A DNA stretch of 64,000 nucleotides from Paenibacillus algorifonticola (GCF_000971975.1 NZ_LAQO01000019.1:62001-126000), one strand, 5' to 3'; positions 36,426 through 44,804 are shown, counted from the first letter of the stretch. Notes: generated by a model not told the origin, from the sequence alone. Translations and numbers: made by a program.

Positions 36426-37937
36426 ATGAGCAACAGACAAACCAAAACAGACGTTATCTTAATTGGTGCCGGTATCATGAGTGCGACTTTGGGGTCACTG
36501 CTGAAGGAATTAGTACCGGACTGGGAAATTACAGTAATTGAGCGGCTCGCAAGCGCAGGAGAAGAAAGCTCTAACGAATGGAATAATGCAGGAACGGGGC
36601 ATTCTTCACTGTGCGAGCTTAACTACACCGTCGAAAAACCGGACGGTCTCGTAGATATTAGCAAAGCTATAAAAGTGAATGAAGAGTATCAGGTTTCCAA
36701 GCAGTTCTGGTCCTATCTTGTAGAAAGCAAGCTAATCCGTAATCCGCGGGACTTTATTACGCCATTGCCTCATATGAGCTTAGTACAAGGGGAAAAAGAT
36801 GTAACCTTTTTGAAAAAACGTTTTGAAGCGTTGTCTAACAACCCTCTATTTCAAGGAATGGAATTTTCCGAAGACCCAGGAAAACTGCTAGAATGGATTC
36901 CGCTGATTATGAAGGATCGGACCTTGAATGGGCCTATAGCGGCAACAAGAATTGAATCCGGTACGGATGTCAACTTTGGCGCTTTAACGCGCATGTTGTT
37001 TGCCCACTTAAAGAGTAAAAACGTCGAAATCAAATACAAGCATAATGTTGATGATATTAAACGTGCGAGCGATGGATCATGGGAATTAAAAGTACGGAAT
37101 GTAGATAACGGTGCCATCGAACGCCGTACTGCAAAATTCGTCTTTATCGGAGGCGGAGGCGGAAGCCTGCATTTGCTGCAAAAATCCGGCATTCCTGAAG
37201 GAAAAGGCATTGGCGGCTTCCCGGTAAGCGGCATTTTTATGGTGTGTCAGAAGCCGGAAATTGTAGCGCAGCATCATGCAAAAGTATACGGCCAAGCTCC
37301 AGTTGGTGCTCCACCAATGTCGGTTCCGCATCTTGACACCAGATTTATCGACAAGAAGGAATCGTTGTTTTTTGGACCGTTTGCCGGCTTCTCGCCAAAG
37401 TTTTTGAAAAACGGATCAATGATGGATTTGCTAGCTTCCGTAAAAACGGATAATTTGGTCACCATGATGGCGGCAGGTGTGAAAAATATGTCATTGACCC
37501 AATATCTGATTAAGGAAGTTATGCAATCGAAAGAACAGCGCATGGAAGCTTTACGCCAATTTGTCCCGAACGCCAAAAGCGAGGATTGGGAGTTGGTGAT
37601 AGCAGGCCAGCGTGTGCAGGTGATTAAAGATACGGCTGCTGGCAAAGGAACGCTTCAATTTGGTACGGAAGTCATTAATGCTGCTGATGGCTCGATCGCT
37701 GCCTTGCTTGGCGCTTCGCCGGGTGCCTCTACCGCCGTTTCCGTCATGCTCGAGCTGATGGAAAAATGCTTCCCGCAGCATATAAAGGCGTGGGAACCGA
37801 AAATAAAAGAAATGATTCCTTCTTATGGTGTGCCGCTTTTGAAAAATCCAGAGCTTATCCGCGAAATTCATACTTCAACAGCGCGGACGCTTGAGCTAAA
37901 CAGTGAACGGGACCCAGTCAAGCAGGCATCTTACTGA
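36426..37937 (+). CDS. mqo: Malate:quinone oxidoreductase
   Basis: A 503-residue FAD enzyme of the Mqo family that oxidises malate to oxaloacetate and passes electrons to the quinone pool at the membrane surface. The N-terminal FAD site reads VILIGAGIMSATLG (about residues 10-23), followed by ERL and EWNNAGTGHSSLCELNYT, the last being characteristic of Mqo. Later blocks include FVFIGGGGGSLHLLQKSGI and FGPFAGFSPKFLK. Length is typical. AAGGACGG precedes the ATG. Terminator at 38003-38033. Confidence 0.95.
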   Translation: MSNRQTKTDVILIGAGIMSATLGSLLKELVPDWEITVIERLASAGEESSNEWNNAGTGHSSLCELNYTVEKPDGLVDISKAIKVNEEYQVSKQFWSYLVESKLIRNPRDFITPLPHMSLVQGEKDVTFLKKRFEALSNNPLFQGMEFSEDPGKLLEWIPLIMKDRTLNGPIAATRIESGTDVNFGALTRMLFAHLKSKNVEIKYKHNVDDIKRASDGSWELKVRNVDNGAIERRTAKFVFIGGGGGSLHLLQKSGIPEGKGIGGFPVSGIFMVCQKPEIVAQHHAKVYGQAPVGAPPMSVPHLDTRFIDKKESLFFGPFAGFSPKFLKNGSMMDLLASVKTDNLVTMMAAGVKNMSLTQYLIKEVMQSKEQRMEALRQFVPNAKSEDWELVIAGQRVQVIKDTAAGKGTLQFGTEVINAADGSIAALLGASPGASTAVSVMLELMEKCFPQHIKAWEPKIKEMIPSYGVPLLKNPELIREIHTSTARTLELNSERDPVKQASY

Positions 37938-38057
37938 AACCCACGAGACTAAGGGCCGTTTAGCATTACCAGTAATATAATAGGGTAGATCATAAAGGAA
38001 TGGCGTCCGGAAATCCGGGCGCTTTTTATTTTTGGGGCCTTCGTATTGAGTTGCCAT
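37896..38057 (-). CDS. Candidate small protein of 53 residues
   Basis: An ATG at 38057 follows a near-perfect GGAGGATATT ribosome site, and a TATAAT lies about 35 bp upstream on the minus strand. The encoded peptide is basic and aromatic (MATQYEGPKNKKRPDFRTPF and onward). It runs over the mqo terminator and overlaps the mqo 3' end by 42 bases, so part of it may be a shadow. Only the N-terminal 30 residues look protein-like. Unrecognised. Confidence 0.35.
   Translation of the reverse strand: MATQYEGPKNKKRPDFRTPFLYDLPYYITGNAKRPLVSWVSVRCLLDWVPFTV
38003..38033 (+). terminator. Rho-independent terminator of mqo
   Basis: GCGTCCGG pairs with CCGGGCGC through a four-base loop and is followed by TTTTTATTTTT. 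Confidence 0.8.
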
Positions 38058-38179
38058 AATATCCTCCTTCAAAGTGATATTATGATTATAAAATGATTGA
38101 TACCATTCGCGTCGCCGAAAATCAGGTATCCATTTTTTGAAAATCAACACTTTTGCCCTCATTTGTTCGTTAAAAAAGA

Positions 38180-38268
38180 TTACCATACAAAACGGTAATA
38201 AACCGTTGCTAAACATACAAAAGCGCTTTCATTTGCCGATTGAGAACGCTCTAAATCCTCCTTATACT
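38180..38268 (+). promoter_or_regulatory. Promoter with cre-like site for the short-chain dehydrogenase
   Basis: TTGAGA (38240-38245), 17 bp and TATACT (38263-38268) form a good sigma-A promoter. Just upstream, CAAAAGCGCTTTCA (38218-38231) is a cre-like CcpA site with one mismatch. Further up, TTACC and GGTAA (38180-38198) and ACGGT/ACCGT make inverted repeats that could bind a specific repressor. Confidence 0.6.
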
Positions 38269-38297
38269 AAAGTTGTCAAATAGAAAGGATGATTAGA

Positions 38298-39068
38298 ATG
38301 GGTAGATTGACAGGGAAAGTAGCCATTATTACAGGAGCGGCAAGCGGCATGGGGCTTGCTGGAGCGCAATTATTTGCCAAAGAGGGCGCAAAGGTAGTCG
38401 CAACGGATGTAGTCGAGGAAGCGTTGCAGGCTAAAGTGAGCGAGATCGTGGAAAATGGCGGAGATGCAATTGCACTGAAGCTGGATGTATCCAGTCCAGA
38501 ATCGTGGAACGCGGTTGTGGAAGCAACGATTGCCAAATACGGAAAAATCGATATTCTCGTTAACAATGCAGGCATTCATATCGCCAAGGGCATTTTGGAA
38601 GCCGAGCTGGCGGATTGGGATAAAGTGATGTCGATTAACAGCTCAGGCGTATGGCTCGGCATGAAGGCAGTTATCCCTCATATGCAAAAAAATGGACGAG
38701 GCTCGATTGTGAATACGTCGTCCATTGCAGCGATTATCGGCGGCATTGCTGATGCGCAGGGCGCGGCATACAGTGCATCGAAAGGTTCTGTACGCTCGCT
38801 TACCAAGCATGCGGCGCAGTGGTTTGCCAAAGATAATATTCGTGTCAATTCCGTTCATCCCGGAGCGGTGTTTACTGGTATGGTCGAGAAAGCGGGCATT
38901 AAATCTCAGGTTGAAATGGGCGAGCATTACAAAAGCCTGGCTCCTTTGCCTCCACATGCCGGCGAATCGCTGGATATTGCCTATGCTTACTTGTATTTGG
39001 CATCGGACGAATCCAAATTCGTAACAGGTGTTGAGCTGCCTGTCGACGGCGGCTGGATCAGCAACTAA
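38298..39068 (+). CDS. Short-chain dehydrogenase/reductase
   Basis: A 256-residue classical SDR. The cofactor loop is GAASGMGLAG (near residues 13-22), NNAG is in VNNAGIHIAKG, serine in VNTSSIAAIIGG, catalytic YSASKGSV, and the end is PVDGGWISN. The family includes sugar alcohol, 3-oxoacyl and steroid dehydrogenases; the substrate is not defined. ATG 38298 has AAAGGATG upstream; a start at 38289 is too close to it. The cre-like site suggests a carbon-source-linked role. Confidence 0.9.
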   Translation: MGRLTGKVAIITGAASGMGLAGAQLFAKEGAKVVATDVVEEALQAKVSEIVENGGDAIALKLDVSSPESWNAVVEATIAKYGKIDILVNNAGIHIAKGILEAELADWDKVMSINSSGVWLGMKAVIPHMQKNGRGSIVNTSSIAAIIGGIADAQGAAYSASKGSVRSLTKHAAQWFAKDNIRVNSVHPGAVFTGMVEKAGIKSQVEMGEHYKSLAPLPPHAGESLDIAYAYLYLASDESKFVTGVELPVDGGWISN

Positions 39069-39138
39069 TAAGTCATCTTGCTAAAAGAGCTTCTGGCGAT
39101 AGCGTGGCCACTGAAAAGGTCCATTTGGATTAGGAAAG

Positions 39139-39179
39139 GTACAACCACTCATGAAAAATGAGAAGGTTGTACTTTTTTT
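39139..39179. terminator. Bidirectional terminator
   Basis: GTACAACC pairs with GGTTGTAC, with inner CTCAT/ATGAG, and T7 follows. It closes the short-chain dehydrogenase gene. Confidence 0.8.
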
Positions 39180-39330
39180 GTATGATAGATAGACAGACGG
39201 ACAGATTACGATAATCAAACGGATGCTACGGGATTGGAGTAAGTATCTCGAAAAGCATGTACGGCACAGTTTATGAGAATTGCCGAAGGTCGCAGCAATA
39301 GAGCGGCAGCAGCCTCGTGATTTATATCGA

Positions 39331-39420
39331 TTAAATATCAAGCTTCATACTTCCGAGCGCTTTTACGATTTCTGGGTCGCGGTGCGAGAAGAATAGGCTA
39401 TTTTCTGTTAAGGCGCCCAG
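39331..39420 (-). pseudogene. C-terminal remnant of an aldo/keto reductase
   Basis: The minus strand encodes about 29 residues ending in a stop at 39331-39333, with the sequence LTENSLFFSHRDPEIVKAL. That is the conserved C-terminal signature of the 2,5-diketogluconate-reductase-like aldo/keto reductases (SLFF-HRDPE). The rest of the gene would lie to the right but is replaced there by a different reductase fragment on the plus strand. Clearly a broken gene. Confidence 0.7.
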
Positions 39421-39421
39421 G

Positions 39422-40012
39422 ACTGGATTTGTCATCCAAGACTTAATTAAAGCAGGGAAGATCAGGCATTGGGGCCTTTCTAAAGCAGGTGTAGTAACTA
39501 TTCGACGCGCACATGCAATTCAGCCGCTTGCCGCAATTCAAAGTGAATACTCCATGATGTGGAGAAGCCCTGAAGAAGAACTCTTGCCCTTCTTGGAAGA
39601 AATGGGAATCGGTTTTGTTCCATTTGCCCCGCTGGGGAAGGGCTTTCTTACTGGAACGATTGATAAAAATACATCGTTTGGCAGTGACGATTTCCGAAGC
39701 AAGCAACCTCGCTTCCAACCGGAGAAAATCGAAGCAAATCAGGTAGTAGTGGAACTGATTAAAAAGATTGCCGCAGAAAAGAATGCAACGATGGCTCAAA
39801 TCGCAATCACTTGGGTGCTTGACCAAAAGCCATGGATTGTACCAATACCTGGGATGCGCAGGTTGGAACGACTAGAGGAAAATATAGGGGCATTGGACGT
39901 GAAGCTGACCACTGCAGAACTCATTTATTTGAACGAAGTGCTCTCGAAAATCAAGATTTTGGGAGAACGTTATCCTGCTGGATCTGATTATTCACGAAGA
40001 GTAAACAAATAG
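39422..40012 (+). pseudogene. C-terminal half of an aldo/keto reductase
   Basis: The frame is open from about 39422 and encodes DLIKAGKIRHWGLSKAGV, then QSEYSMMWRSPEEELLPFL, FVPFAPLGKGFLTG and PIPGMRRLERLEEN. This is the second half of a PhnB/YhdN-like aldo/keto reductase. The first half, with the catalytic tyrosine and cofactor start, is missing, and no start with a ribosome site exists. It ends normally at 40012. It abuts the minus-strand reductase remnant at 39331-39420, implying a deletion that removed the 5' ends of two divergent reductase genes. Confidence 0.8.
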
Positions 40013-40058
40013 CGATTGGAAGTAGAGCGATTGATGATTTGTGAAAGAGGGAAACGGA

Positions 40059-40172
40059 TTGAGTCCAAAAATGTTATTCAGGCTGGTCATTGATGTGACG
40101 ATGACCGCTCTTATGTTAGTGGCCATGGCTTATCACATTACCGGTATTCTAGTCCAGAACGCTGAATTATGA
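40059..40172 (+). pseudogene. Remnant of a DUF4405-like membrane protein
   Basis: From TTG 40059 the frame encodes 37 residues including LFRLVIDVTMTALMLVAMAY and HITG, and then stops. This looks like the first membrane helix of DUF4405/cytochrome-associated membrane proteins, which normally continue for three or four helices. AAGAGGGAAACGG precedes the start. I read it as a truncated gene. A real small single-helix protein is the alternative. Confidence 0.5.
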
Positions 40173-40200
40173 ATAAATACTGGAAGGAATGAAACGGATA

Positions 40201-40839
40201 ATGAAAATTCTAATTCTTGGAGCTGCGGGTCAAATTTCTCATCTTGTTATCGAGAAGATCTTAAAAGAAACGAATCATTCGTTAGTATTGTTCGCCCGTC
40301 ATGGATCAAAACGAATCAAAATTTCAGATGCTAGCAGAGAACAAATAATGGACGGAGATTATACCGACATCAATCTTGTTAAGAAGGCCCTTGAAGGGGG
40401 GGATGCTGTATATCTTAACGATGTAAATTCCCTTGTAGGCGTTAAAGCAGTTGTAGAAGCAATGGAGGCTTGCAATGTAAACATTTTAATTGCGGCGTCT
40501 ATTTTAGGGATTTATGGCGAGGTACCAGGAGCATTTGGCAAATGGAACGAACGCATGGTGGGCACTGCGGGTATTAGTCGCCAACGTCATGCTGCAGACA
40601 TCATTGAGAATTCCAGCTTAGACTACACGATTCTTCGTTTAACTTGGCTTTATAATCAGACAGGCAATGAAGCCTATCACCTAACTCAGAAAGGAGAACC
40701 TTTTGTAGGTGCCCAAGTTACGAGAGAAGCTGTGGCGCAACTAATTGTCGATGTCATCGAAACCCCTGCTGATTATGCAAAGACTAGTATCGGTGTCAGT
40801 GAGCCCAATACGAATTGGTCGAAACCATCATTTTATTAA
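40201..40839 (+). CDS. NAD(P)-binding (NmrA/SDR-like) protein
   Basis: A 212-residue atypical SDR. A Rossmann loop ILGAAGQISHLVIEKIL begins at residue 4, followed by FARHGSKRI, VYLNDV, ASILGIYGEVPG and YTILRLTWLYNQTG, as in NAD(P)H-dependent NmrA-like and ycnE-type proteins. The catalytic YxxxK is absent, which is usual in this group. ATG 40201 is preferred as the family start; an ATG at 40189 directly abuts AAGGA. The role is unknown, perhaps redox sensing or substrate reduction. Confidence 0.82.
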   Translation: MKILILGAAGQISHLVIEKILKETNHSLVLFARHGSKRIKISDASREQIMDGDYTDINLVKKALEGGDAVYLNDVNSLVGVKAVVEAMEACNVNILIAASILGIYGEVPGAFGKWNERMVGTAGISRQRHAADIIENSSLDYTILRLTWLYNQTGNEAYHLTQKGEPFVGAQVTREAVAQLIVDVIETPADYAKTSIGVSEPNTNWSKPSFY

Positions 40840-40874
40840 ACCATTTGTCGGGGGAATGCAAGGGTCAGCCATAG

Positions 40875-41003
40875 GAGTGCGGATTCCTCAATCCCCTTAT
40901 TACACAAGACGGTCGCAAGAAAAAGGACGAATTCCAGTTCAATAAGGCGGCGGAGATGTATGTGCAAGGCAGGCCTTATGCTTGGCTGAGATTCGAACGG
41001 TAA
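40875..41003 (+). pseudogene. Possible C-terminal gene remnant
   Basis: An open frame of 42 residues after a stop encodes the protein-like sequence FLNPLITQDGRKKKDEFQFN and KAAEMYVQGRPYAWLRFE, ending at TAA 41001-41003. There is no start or ribosome site. It overlaps the 3' end of the convergent TetR gene. It may be a decayed end of an unknown gene, in keeping with the other fragments nearby. Confidence 0.3.
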
Positions 41004-41587
41004 ACTTCATGAGCGCGGTTTAATCGCGTAAATTCTAATAACTGTTCCGCCATATACGAAGAGCTATATTTAAAGTTGCTCTGCACCCATTCGGTAATTA
41101 GGCCGAGGACTGCATTTGCCTGATAACAGGCAAGCAGCTCTTTATCGATTTTCGGGTTTGGAGACATTTCGGTAACATCATCCAAATACAGCCTTTTGAG
41201 CGTTTCGTAAACGGTGTTACGGAAATTCGCCAATATACTCGTTGTCACCAATAAGGTATAAACAGTAGCATTGGCAAGCACGTGATCAAAAATTTTAATA
41301 GCTGAAGCATTCAAGCTCTGGATGTTGAAATTTTGATAATGCAGATACGGAGAACGGTAGGATTGGATAAGATCAGTCATCACATCGGCCAAAATATCTT
41401 CAAGCAGCTCTTCTTTTAACGCATAATGTTTATAAAAAGTGCCACGATTCAAATCGGCAGATTTCACGATATCTGTAATGGAAATATCCTCGAACGATTT
41501 ATGCAGCATGTTTTCGAGCAGGGCATGCTTTAGAGCTGCTTTCGATTTGTGGACTCTTCGATCTATGGATGGCAATGAATTGAGCAT
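40976..41587 (-). CDS. TetR/AcrR family regulator
   Basis: A 203-residue regulator. The helix-turn-helix contains ISITDIVKSADLNRGTFYKH followed by YALKEELLEDIL. The C-terminal part is typical of the TetR_C_33-like group. A GGAGGATATTT ribosome site precedes the ATG. It is co-oriented with the MerR regulator and SDR upstream, with no intact target gene adjacent; the decayed genes just downstream may have been its targets. Confidence 0.87.
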   Translation of the reverse strand: MLNSLPSIDRRVHKSKAALKHALLENMLHKSFEDISITDIVKSADLNRGTFYKHYALKEELLEDILADVMTDLIQSYRSPYLHYQNFNIQSLNASAIKIFDHVLANATVYTLLVTTSILANFRNTVYETLKRLYLDDVTEMSPNPKIDKELLACYQANAVLGLITEWVQSNFKYSSSYMAEQLLEFTRLNRAHEVYRSNLSQA

Positions 41588-41615
41588 AAATATCCTCCCT
41601 TTTGTAAATGGAACA

Positions 41616-42017
41616 TTAAAGAAATTGTCTGGGCGTTTCCGTTTTCTCGCTTTTTAATAAAGACTGATCATTATCCAGCTTAAAATCGATGAATTGTAAA
41701 ATGCGCTGAAGGTCAGAAATTTGAGCGGTAATTTTTTGTCTGTATTCTTGAAACGTAGCCTTCAATTCGGGCACAGCGCTTATATTTTCCTTAAAAGGAA
41801 GCTGAATATAGGCTTTCATTTCCTCTAAAGGCATTCCCGTCTTTTTCAGACAAGTAATTAACTCCATCACCTCAATATCCTCTAAGTCAAATAGGCGATG
41901 ACCGTTATCTTTTCTTTTGATCGGCGGGAGAAGTCCAATTTTTTCATAATAACGGATGGCATCCTCGGTTAACCCGATTTTTTGCGACACCTGCTTGATG
42001 GAGAAGCTCTCTAACAC
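41616..42017 (-). CDS. MerR family regulator
   Basis: About 133 residues. The winged helix-turn-helix begins FSIKQVSQKIGLTEDAIRYY followed by EKIGLLPP and HRLFDLEDIEVMELITCLKKTGMPLEEMK. A long dimerisation helix follows. No metal-binding cysteine cluster is present, so it is a redox- or ligand-responsive member. The GTG at 42017 is chosen; a TTG at 42035 is also open but lacks a ribosome site. It probably acts at the 19-bp-spaced promoter of the neighbouring SDR gene. Confidence 0.87.
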   Translation of the reverse strand: MLESFSIKQVSQKIGLTEDAIRYYEKIGLLPPIKRKDNGHRLFDLEDIEVMELITCLKKTGMPLEEMKAYIQLPFKENISAVPELKATFQEYRQKITAQISDLQRILQFIDFKLDNDQSLLKSEKTETPRQFL

Positions 42018-42114
42018 GTCGTCACCCGCTTTCAATTAGACGAACAAAAACTTGGAAGTACCCGTAATCGGGTACTTTGATTGATTATAACACTCCTTCA
42101 CATACCCTAGCAGC

Positions 42115-42957
42115 TTACCGTGCTCCAAATTCTTTTTTATAAATCATATTAACTTTATGAAGGACGTTGTGGCTTTGAGTAGTGAACTTGAGCGCTGTAT
42201 CTTTGCCTTTATGAAGGAAGATGCCCGTCTTTTGCGTAAAATCCCCGAATGCCGCGTCATACAAACGGGAAGCGCCAACGCTTGGATGGGAGAAAAATAG
42301 ATTCCGTATCAAGATCAAATATGCTGGCATCCCTGAATTTTTGGTCATCGTTGTTTTATTGCCTCCGGGACAGACACTGCGAATCTGGATGCCCTCTGCT
42401 AATAAGGAAGGGGCGATTTCTTTCGTCCACAGTGAAAGGGCTAGCTTGCTGGCACCGTAGGGGCCGACAATCTTTTTAAATTGGGTAGGTTTATCCAAAG
42501 TATTGGAATCAAACTTCTTGAGAAATAATAAAGAATTGGAGGACGTGTTGACGATGGTTTTCATCGTTCCCTTCAGTAAAAGCTCCTTGAGCTCCATGAA
42601 GATGATATAAGGCACCAACGTATTCACTTCAAAATGCATTTCGCGTTGTTGCTTCGTATATTTCATCTCACCTAAAGAGACTCCAGCGTTATTGAAAAGT
42701 ACCTCGATATGCTCTTCGTTTTTCTTAATTTGATCCAGTGTTTGTTTAAGGCTTGCAAAATCAGACAAATCTGCTCTATATATTCTCAACTGTTTAGTTT
42801 TCAAAGCTTCTAGAATCAGTGGCTCCTCATTTGGGAAGCCGGAACGAATCAGGGCAATGGCTTCCCAGCCTTCGGACAGCATTCGCTTCGTCAATTCAAA
42901 CCCTACACCTGAATTAGCACCTGTTATAAGTGCGACTTTATTATGATTTACTGTCAT
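42115..42957 (-). CDS. Short-chain dehydrogenase/reductase
   Basis: A 280-residue SDR of the retinol-dehydrogenase-like type. The loop is TGANSGVGFELTKRM, FNNAGVS follows, serine is in VNTSSNS, and YGASKLAL carries the catalytic YxxxK. The C terminus is longer than in classical SDRs. ATG 42957 has AGGAGAG upstream. It is expressed from a MerR-type promoter at 42998-43028 and is followed 98 bp downstream by the MerR gene. The substrate is unknown. Confidence 0.88.
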   Translation of the reverse strand: MTVNHNKVALITGANSGVGFELTKRMLSEGWEAIALIRSGFPNEEPLILEALKTKQLRIYRADLSDFASLKQTLDQIKKNEEHIEVLFNNAGVSLGEMKYTKQQREMHFEVNTLVPYIIFMELKELLLKGTMKTIVNTSSNSLLFLKKFDSNTLDKPTQFKKIVGPYGASKLALSLWTKEIAPSLLAEGIQIRSVCPGGNKTTMTKNSGMPAYLILIRNLFFSHPSVGASRLYDAAFGDFTQKTGIFLHKGKDTALKFTTQSHNVLHKVNMIYKKEFGAR

Positions 42958-42997
42958 GTCAATCTCTCCTGACCTGTTCATTGATTTGATCAGTACC

Positions 42998-43028
42998 ATG
43001 CTACAACCTAGTGTTAACACCAAGTCAA
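42998..43028 (-). promoter_or_regulatory. MerR-type promoter with 19-bp spacer
   Basis: On the minus strand TTGACT (43023-43028) and TAGCAT (42998-43003) are separated by exactly 19 bp. The spacer contains the palindrome GTGTTAACAC. The elongated spacer with a centred inverted repeat is the hallmark of MerR-activated promoters. It drives the SDR gene and possibly the merR gene. Confidence 0.75.
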
Positions 43029-43094
43029 GCGTGGAAGTTTATCTTTTTTCGGAAAGAATATGGTGTTACACTACATATGGGAGGCGAATGAAAA

Positions 43095-43463
43095 ATGAAC
43101 ATAACCATCGACCAACTAGGCAGCTCTAAAGTTGCGGTTATAGAAAGCTCGGATGTGATTATCCGCGATGTTCAAGATGCTTTGGATTTAATGGCTTCTG
43201 TTAATTACAATTATGAATGTCATAAAATCATGCTTCAAAAAGCAAACCTAACGGAAGATTTCTTCGAGCTCAAAACGAGGCTAGCGGGCGAGATTTTACA
43301 GAAATATGTGAACTACAAGGTGAAGCTGGCCATCGTTGGAGATTTTGATACCTATGACAGCAAGAGCTTGAAGGATTTTATTTATGAATGCAATAACGGC
43401 AAGCAGGTATTATTTTTAAGAGACAAACAAGAGGCCGTTCACGCTTTGCACAATATTACTTAA
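43095..43463 (+). CDS. DUF4180 domain protein
   Basis: A 122-residue protein of the DUF4180 family. It is a single alpha/beta domain: IDQLGSSKVAVIESSDVII, VQDALDLMASVNYNYECHKI with the conserved cysteine-histidine, then LAIVGDFDTYDSKSLKDFI and HALHNIT. Function unknown; such genes are often next to TetR or MerR regulators and alpha/beta hydrolases. GGGAGGCG precedes the ATG. A decayed second copy lies at 44652-44761. Confidence 0.85.
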   Translation: MNITIDQLGSSKVAVIESSDVIIRDVQDALDLMASVNYNYECHKIMLQKANLTEDFFELKTRLAGEILQKYVNYKVKLAIVGDFDTYDSKSLKDFIYECNNGKQVLFLRDKQEAVHALHNIT

Positions 43464-43684
43464 CGATACAATCCAAGAAGTCCAGCCATGCTTATCATTT
43501 GACAGATAAAAAATGCGCATGGTAAAATAATCCCAATCTATAGGAACGGGAGGGTTACGTGTGTTAAACTAATTTTTCGATTTTTGGCTCTGCACAAGGA
43601 ATGGAATAGACGTGTTACGGCTATGTTCTGTGCGTAGTAATCGAAGAATAGTTTACCTCATGGTAACCTTATTTAGTGATATGC

Positions 43685-43717
43685 GAGTAGTGGTTGACGA
43701 TGCGTCAGCCGCTGCTC
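43685..43717 (+). terminator. Hairpin after the DUF4180 gene, copy 1
   Basis: GAGTAG and CTGCTC form the outer stem around TGACGA/TCGTCA-like inner pairing, followed by TATT. A related hairpin occurs at 44772-44804 next to the decayed DUF4180 copy. Confidence 0.55.
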
Positions 43718-43736
43718 CTATTCTCGATTACTGAAA

Positions 43737-43763
43737 GCACAGGCAGCTGGCCTGTGTTTTTTT
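43737..43763 (+). terminator. Rho-independent terminator
   Basis: CACAGG pairs with CCTGTG and T7 follows. It lies just before the alpha/beta hydrolase gene and ends transcription from upstream. Confidence 0.7.
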
Positions 43764-43791
43764 ATATTTTTAGTAATGGAGGAATTATAAA

Positions 43792-44640
43792 ATGAGTGAA
43801 CAACTGCTAAACCTTAACGGTGTTAAAATATGTACGGAAAGCTTTGGAGATCCCGCTGATCCCGCTATTTTGCTCATTATGGGAGCCCAAGCATCAATGG
43901 TGTGGTGGGAAGATGAATTTTGTCAGCGCCTTGCAGCTGCTGGACGTTTTGTTATTCGTTTTGATAACCGCGATGTTGGGCGTTCTACCGTATACGAGCT
44001 TGGCAAGCCGGGGTATACGTTTGAAGATATGGCTGATGATGCAGTTGGTATACTTGATGCTTACAGCATTAAGCAAGCGCATATCGTCGGGATGTCGATG
44101 GGAGGCATGCTAACGCAAATTCTCGCTCTGCGTCATCGCGAAAGAGTGCTTACCGTCTCGCTTATTGCAACATCCAATTTTGCCGAGGGTCTTCCTCCAA
44201 TGGAAGAGAAGGTGGCGCAATTTTTCGCTAATTCTGAAGAGATCGACTGGTCTAATGATGAAGCTGTTATTGCTTTTGCAGTTAGTAAGTGGAAAGTTCT
44301 AGTGGGTTCAAAGCATCCGCTCGATGAGGATCGCGTATATCAGTTGGCTAAACAAGAGGTAGAAAGAAGCAGCAATATGGCGAATATCAACAATCATGGC
44401 GTGGTGACAGGCGATTTTTCCTATTTGGCTAGAACGGCTGAAATCGATGTCCCCGCGCTCATAATACATGGCACAGAGGACCCGATTATTCCTTATGAAC
44501 ATGGAATTTCACTTGCGAATACGATCCCGAGCAGCTTATTGCTTGCCCTTGAGGGCTCAGGACATGAAATTCATCACTGCGAATGGGATAAGGTTATTGA
44601 TGCTATCATTAACCACACGTTATGTCGGAAATCATTATAA
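43792..44640 (+). CDS. Alpha/beta hydrolase
   Basis: A 282-residue cytoplasmic alpha/beta-hydrolase. The oxyanion region is LIMGAQASMVWW, nucleophile elbow GMSMGGML (serine near residue 102), the acid in HGTEDPIIP, and the histidine in GSGHEIH. It resembles the DhmA/aclacinomycin-methylesterase-like group. GGAGGAATTAT precedes the ATG. The gene is between the intact DUF4180 gene and its decayed copy, so it seems to have been caught between two duplicated units. Confidence 0.9.
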   Translation: MSEQLLNLNGVKICTESFGDPADPAILLIMGAQASMVWWEDEFCQRLAAAGRFVIRFDNRDVGRSTVYELGKPGYTFEDMADDAVGILDAYSIKQAHIVGMSMGGMLTQILALRHRERVLTVSLIATSNFAEGLPPMEEKVAQFFANSEEIDWSNDEAVIAFAVSKWKVLVGSKHPLDEDRVYQLAKQEVERSSNMANINNHGVVTGDFSYLARTAEIDVPALIIHGTEDPIIPYEHGISLANTIPSSLLLALEGSGHEIHHCEWDKVIDAIINHTLCRKSL

Positions 44641-44651
44641 ACGACGCTTAA

Positions 44652-44761
44652 GATGCGTTGGATTTAATGGCTACTGTAGGGTACAATAACGGATGTTATA
44701 AGATACTCATTTTTTTTACTGGACAAACAGACAGCTTTGAAAGCATGGCACAATATAATTT
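44652..44761 (+). pseudogene. Decayed copy of the DUF4180 gene
   Basis: The segment encodes DALDLMATVGYNNGCYKILI, matching DALDLMASVNYNYECHKIML of the intact gene at 43095. It then jumps to a degenerate end resembling the HALHNIT terminus. Most of the middle is deleted and there is no start codon. A terminator-like hairpin related to that after the intact gene follows at 44772-44804. Confidence 0.75.
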
Positions 44762-44771
44762 ACCCCTATGA

Positions 44772-44804
44772 GAGCAGTGGGCGACGATTCGTCAGCCGCT
44801 GCTC
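44772..44804 (+). terminator. Hairpin after the decayed DUF4180 copy, copy 2
   Basis: GAGCAG pairs with CTGCTC around GACGA/TCGTC, and TTATTTT follows. It matches the 43685-43717 hairpin at most positions, so the duplication included the 3' flank. Confidence 0.6.

Noticed and set aside
40745..40945. A 66-residue plus-strand open frame overlapping the NmrA-like gene
   Set aside because: It overlaps the end of a recognised gene in another frame and has no ribosome site or protein-like composition.
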